Shown one piece after another: positions 5,812-7,613 of a stretch of DNA of 7,613 bases. A program made the position numbers and the translations under genes. The stretch covers positions 1-7,613 of the forward strand of contig LGFB01000057.1 in NCBI GenBank assembly GCA_001508835.1, in the 5' to 3' direction. Under the pieces are notes generated by a model, which was not told the origin of the DNA, ran no database searches, and saw nothing but the letters and a program-made list of their open reading frames with translations. This DNA is from a bacterium 42_11 (GTDB lineage Bacteria; Synergistota; GBS-1). Each line of letters opens with the position of its first letter. Position 1 is the first letter of the stretch.

Positions 5812-6618
5812 TTACTCCTTTATGCATTTTTTAGCTTTTTCAATCAGGATTCTCGCTCTTTCTTCATCTATTGGGTTGAAAGTATTTCCGTTCTTCTTTA
5901 TACTTGTACCAACAATAATTCCATCTGAAAGCTCCAGCATCCGCTCGATGTTGCTCACATTTACACCCGTTCCAACGAAAACGGGTTTTCCTGCCGAATG
6001 ATCTCTGGCTTCTAAAATATCCGATTCACTCACCGGTTTTCCCGCAGTTGTTCCTGCTAAACATATAGCGTCAGCGAGGCCAAAGAAAACAGCTCCCGTT
6101 GTGATATCCCCTATGCTTCGCCCTCCCAGCGGGGTAGTGTGCCCGCTTACATTTGCAAAGATTTTGCATTTACCATGCAAGCTTGCCTTAATTCTTTGAA
6201 GGTTGCCGGCATCAGGGTCAACTATTCCCCAATCACCAACATAAACCCATGAAAGAAAAGTTCGCACAAAATTTGCTTCGACCGCTTCTGCTACAGATAT
6301 GGCTGCCTCTGGGTCGGCAAGGACAGAGACGCCAAAGGGTATCTTCACCTTTGAGACAACTTTTTCTATCAATCTGGCCATTGCTGCAACAGTGTATTTC
6401 GAAACATTACGCAGATAAGGTCTATCCCCCTCGTTGCTGAAAACTATACCATTGTAACCGAGTTTCATAAGTATTGATGCTTCTTTTAAAGCTTGATCTG
6501 AAATTTCATTCAAAGTTACATTCGGATTATACAGAGGTGATCCAGGCAATGGTGGAAAATGCACCATACCGATTATAGGTTTTGAACTGCCAAACATTTC
6601 TTTAAGCATCTCAGTCAT
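5812..6618 (-). CDS. BtpA/SgcQ-family TIM-barrel protein, probable sugar-phosphate enzyme
   Basis: A 268-residue protein of the BtpA family (PF03437), named for a cyanobacterial protein affecting photosystem I; the relative SgcQ sits in an E. coli sugar-type operon. No reaction has been firmly assigned that I know of. Seen: the family opening PIIGMVHFPPLPGSP (14-28), GYNGIVFSNEGDRPY (54-68), PFGVSVLADPEAAISVA, an acidic VDPDAGNL (133-140), FANVSGHTTPLGGRSIGD (154-171), and at the barrel end FVGTGVNVSNI (214-224) and GIIVGTSIKKNG (233-244). The last two resemble the paired phosphate-binding loops after strands 7 and 8 of phosphate-sugar TIM barrels, so a phosphorylated substrate is likely. Start ATG at 6618 overlaps the repressor stop (ATGA), with GGGGGT six bases ahead. 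Its place between repressor and transporter, with a kinase at the operon end, suggests it acts on the kinase product. Confidence 0.9.
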   Translation of the reverse strand: MTEMLKEMFGSSKPIIGMVHFPPLPGSPLYNPNVTLNEISDQALKEASILMKLGYNGIVFSNEGDRPYLRNVSKYTVAAMARLIEKVVSKVKIPFGVSVLADPEAAISVAEAVEANFVRTFLSWVYVGDWGIVDPDAGNLQRIKASLHGKCKIFANVSGHTTPLGGRSIGDITTGAVFFGLADAICLAGTTAGKPVSESDILEARDHSAGKPVFVGTGVNVSNIERMLELSDGIIVGTSIKKNGNTFNPIDEERARILIEKAKKCIKE

Positions 6619-7568
6619 GATATACCCCCTTCTTCATTTAACAATCTTGATGCTGTTTCACTATCTGTGACGAGAATATTGACGTATTTAGCCTTCGAAG
6701 CAGCTTTTATAGCCCTGTATTTTAACCTTCCCCCACCAATACCGATTCTCACAGGTATATTGCGAAGTTCTTCAAGAGGAATTGAAACAAGTTTTCTGTT
6801 GAAATCAATATCCAGTACATTCCCATTTTCATCTATTAAATATCCCAGAATATCACCCACAGCTCCTAATTTCTTTGCCTCATAGATATGATTTTCATCT
6901 GGAACTAACTGGCGAAAAAGACCATATTCTATCTCAGGACCTATCGAAAATATGGCTATGTCAATATGTTTCCACAATTGCGTTATTGCAGAAATTTGAG
7001 GTTCTTTCATAATTAATTCTCGAAGATTCTGACTGCTCACATAAGCAGGTGCAGGCAAAATGTGATAATCACTTCCGAGCACACTTGCAAATTCTGTCAC
7101 AAGCTTGTTTGTCTCGTGTTCAAGATCGTATAAACTCCAGCCTCCCATCAGTGGCACCAATTTTATATCTTCCATAAAATGATCTCTGGTGAAAGAACTG
7201 ACTAATTCTGCTATCGTTTCACCAGGTCCAATACCAACAATTACACCGGGGGATAAAGTCTCGATAACCAGATTTGTAGAATGAAGCGCCAGTAATCTCT
7301 TCAAACTCGACTGGCTATCATTCACATTTTGAGAAATAACAAGACTTTTTACCAATTCAAAGCGCCTTGCAAGAGATCTTTCCAGAATCTCCACGCGCTC
7401 GCGGGGGTCAGTTATTTCAAATTTAACTATCCCTACCCGGCTGGCTTCAGCAAGCATTCTTGATACTGTAGCTATAGATGTTTTCAGTTCTTTTGCAATC
7501 GCCCGAAGGGGTTTTCTCTTCAAATAATATAATTTTGCTACCTTGATCAATTCACCATATTCGTACAT
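6615..7568 (-). CDS. SorC/DeoR-type sugar-responsive transcriptional regulator
   Basis: First gene of the operon and its probable regulator, 317 residues from ATG. An N-terminal helix-turn-helix (roughly residues 9-45) contains the block RKPLRAIAKELKTSIATVSR, where TSIATVSR is the recognition helix; RVGIVKFEI is the usual following strand. The rest is the SorC sugar-phosphate-sensing domain (PF04198): VIVGIGPGETIAEL (phosphate-binding-like loop), VPLMGGW, LPAPAYV, SIGPE, GAVGDILGYLIDENG, and GGGRLKYRAIKAASKAKYVN, with LVTDSETASRLL near the end. Members act as tetramers whose DNA binding is altered by a phosphorylated sugar. Start: I prefer ATG at 7568; GTG at 7577 is possible but lies within a few bases of the predicted transcription start. 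The stop overlaps the next start. The palindrome over its promoter is the natural autoregulatory site. Confidence 0.92.
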   Translation of the reverse strand: MYEYGELIKVAKLYYLKRKPLRAIAKELKTSIATVSRMLAEASRVGIVKFEITDPRERVEILERSLARRFELVKSLVISQNVNDSQSSLKRLLALHSTNLVIETLSPGVIVGIGPGETIAELVSSFTRDHFMEDIKLVPLMGGWSLYDLEHETNKLVTEFASVLGSDYHILPAPAYVSSQNLRELIMKEPQISAITQLWKHIDIAIFSIGPEIEYGLFRQLVPDENHIYEAKKLGAVGDILGYLIDENGNVLDIDFNRKLVSIPLEELRNIPVRIGIGGGRLKYRAIKAASKAKYVNILVTDSETASRLLNEEGGIS

Positions 7569-7578
7569 ATTTATCACC

Positions 7579-7607
7579 GTGAAAAATTATACAGAAAAAT
7601 TTTTCAC
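7579..7607 (-). promoter_or_regulatory. perfect inverted repeat over the operon promoter, candidate repressor operator
   Basis: GTGAAAAAT (7579-7587) and ATTTTTCAC (7599-7607) are exact reverse complements, with 11 bases between them and half-site centres 20 bp apart, about two helical turns. The left half covers part of the TATAAT box and the likely transcription start, so a dimer bound here would block polymerase. The position directly in front of the SorC-type gene makes that protein the first candidate binder. The seen part is the palindrome; the binder is inferred. Confidence 0.6.
7586..7591 (-). promoter_or_regulatory. -10 box of the operon promoter
   Basis: A perfect TATAAT on the minus strand at 7591-7586. 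The -35 box would fall at or just beyond the right window edge; with 16 spacer bases it would be the poor TGGTGT (7613-7608), and with 17 it would start one base outside the window. Transcription would begin near 7579, giving a leader of only about ten bases before the ATG at 7568, with GGTG as a weak ribosome site. Confidence 0.6.
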
Positions 7608-7613
7608 ACACCA

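Noticed and set aside
5807..5827. ATPase start at ATG 5827
   Set aside because: It overlaps the BtpA-family gene and has no ribosome site; the ATG at 5806 follows AAGGAG, and the family normally begins close to this point.
7569..7577. Regulator start at GTG 7577
   Set aside because: It would lie almost on the predicted transcription start set by TATAAT at 7591-7586; the ATG nine bases further in is preferred.
1..7613. CRISPR arrays, tRNA or rRNA genes, insertion-sequence ends
   Set aside because: I saw no spaced direct repeats, no cloverleaf or CCA-ended structure, no rRNA-like blocks and no transposase in the window.

Overview
The window holds one tightly packed minus-strand sugar-uptake operon of six genes (7568 down to 895), facing a small plus-strand accessory patch (1 to about 805). 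Low-to-moderate GC, frequent AGA and ATA codons, strong AAGGAGG-type ribosome sites, a carbohydrate-type operon, and a HicBA pair beside a decayed AAA-ATPase-like gene together suggest a thermophilic anaerobe, plausibly of the Thermotogota. This is a judgement from style and content, not from a phylogenetic marker; a clostridial host is possible.

Plus-strand patch. A short reading frame runs in from the left edge and ends exactly on the hicB start. It is followed by an antitoxin-first hicB-hicA pair (122-587), then a hairpin that covers a very good Shine-Dalgarno, then the remains of an AAA-ATPase-like/PD-(D/E)XK family gene (637 to about 805) broken by a frameshift, stops and probable deletions. 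Positions 806-894 hold nothing recognisable.

Minus-strand operon, in order of transcription: a SorC/DeoR-type sugar-responsive repressor; a BtpA/SgcQ-family TIM-barrel protein; an RbsA-type double ATPase; an RbsC-type permease; an RbsB-type periplasmic sugar-binding protein; and an FGGY-family carbohydrate kinase. Genes overlap or are spaced by only a few bases up to the binding protein. The promoter in front of the repressor carries a TATAAT box embedded in a perfect 9-bp inverted repeat whose halves lie 20 bp apart, a good candidate for the repressor's own operator. The likely scheme is: ligand captured in the periplasm, imported by the ABC transporter, phosphorylated by the kinase, then converted by the BtpA-family protein, whose barrel end carries phosphate-binding-like motifs. 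The phosphorylated sugar may be the inducer. The actual sugar cannot be told from the sequence.

The points most worth a second look are: the kinase has no ATG, GTG or TTG that would keep its essential N-terminal phosphate motif, and the codon correctly spaced from its strong ribosome site is ATA; the binding-protein cistron is bracketed by two stable hairpins; the promoter palindrome looks like an autoregulatory operator; and BtpA plus an FGGY kinase, with no other catabolic enzyme in view, suggests an uncharacterised sugar-phosphate route.
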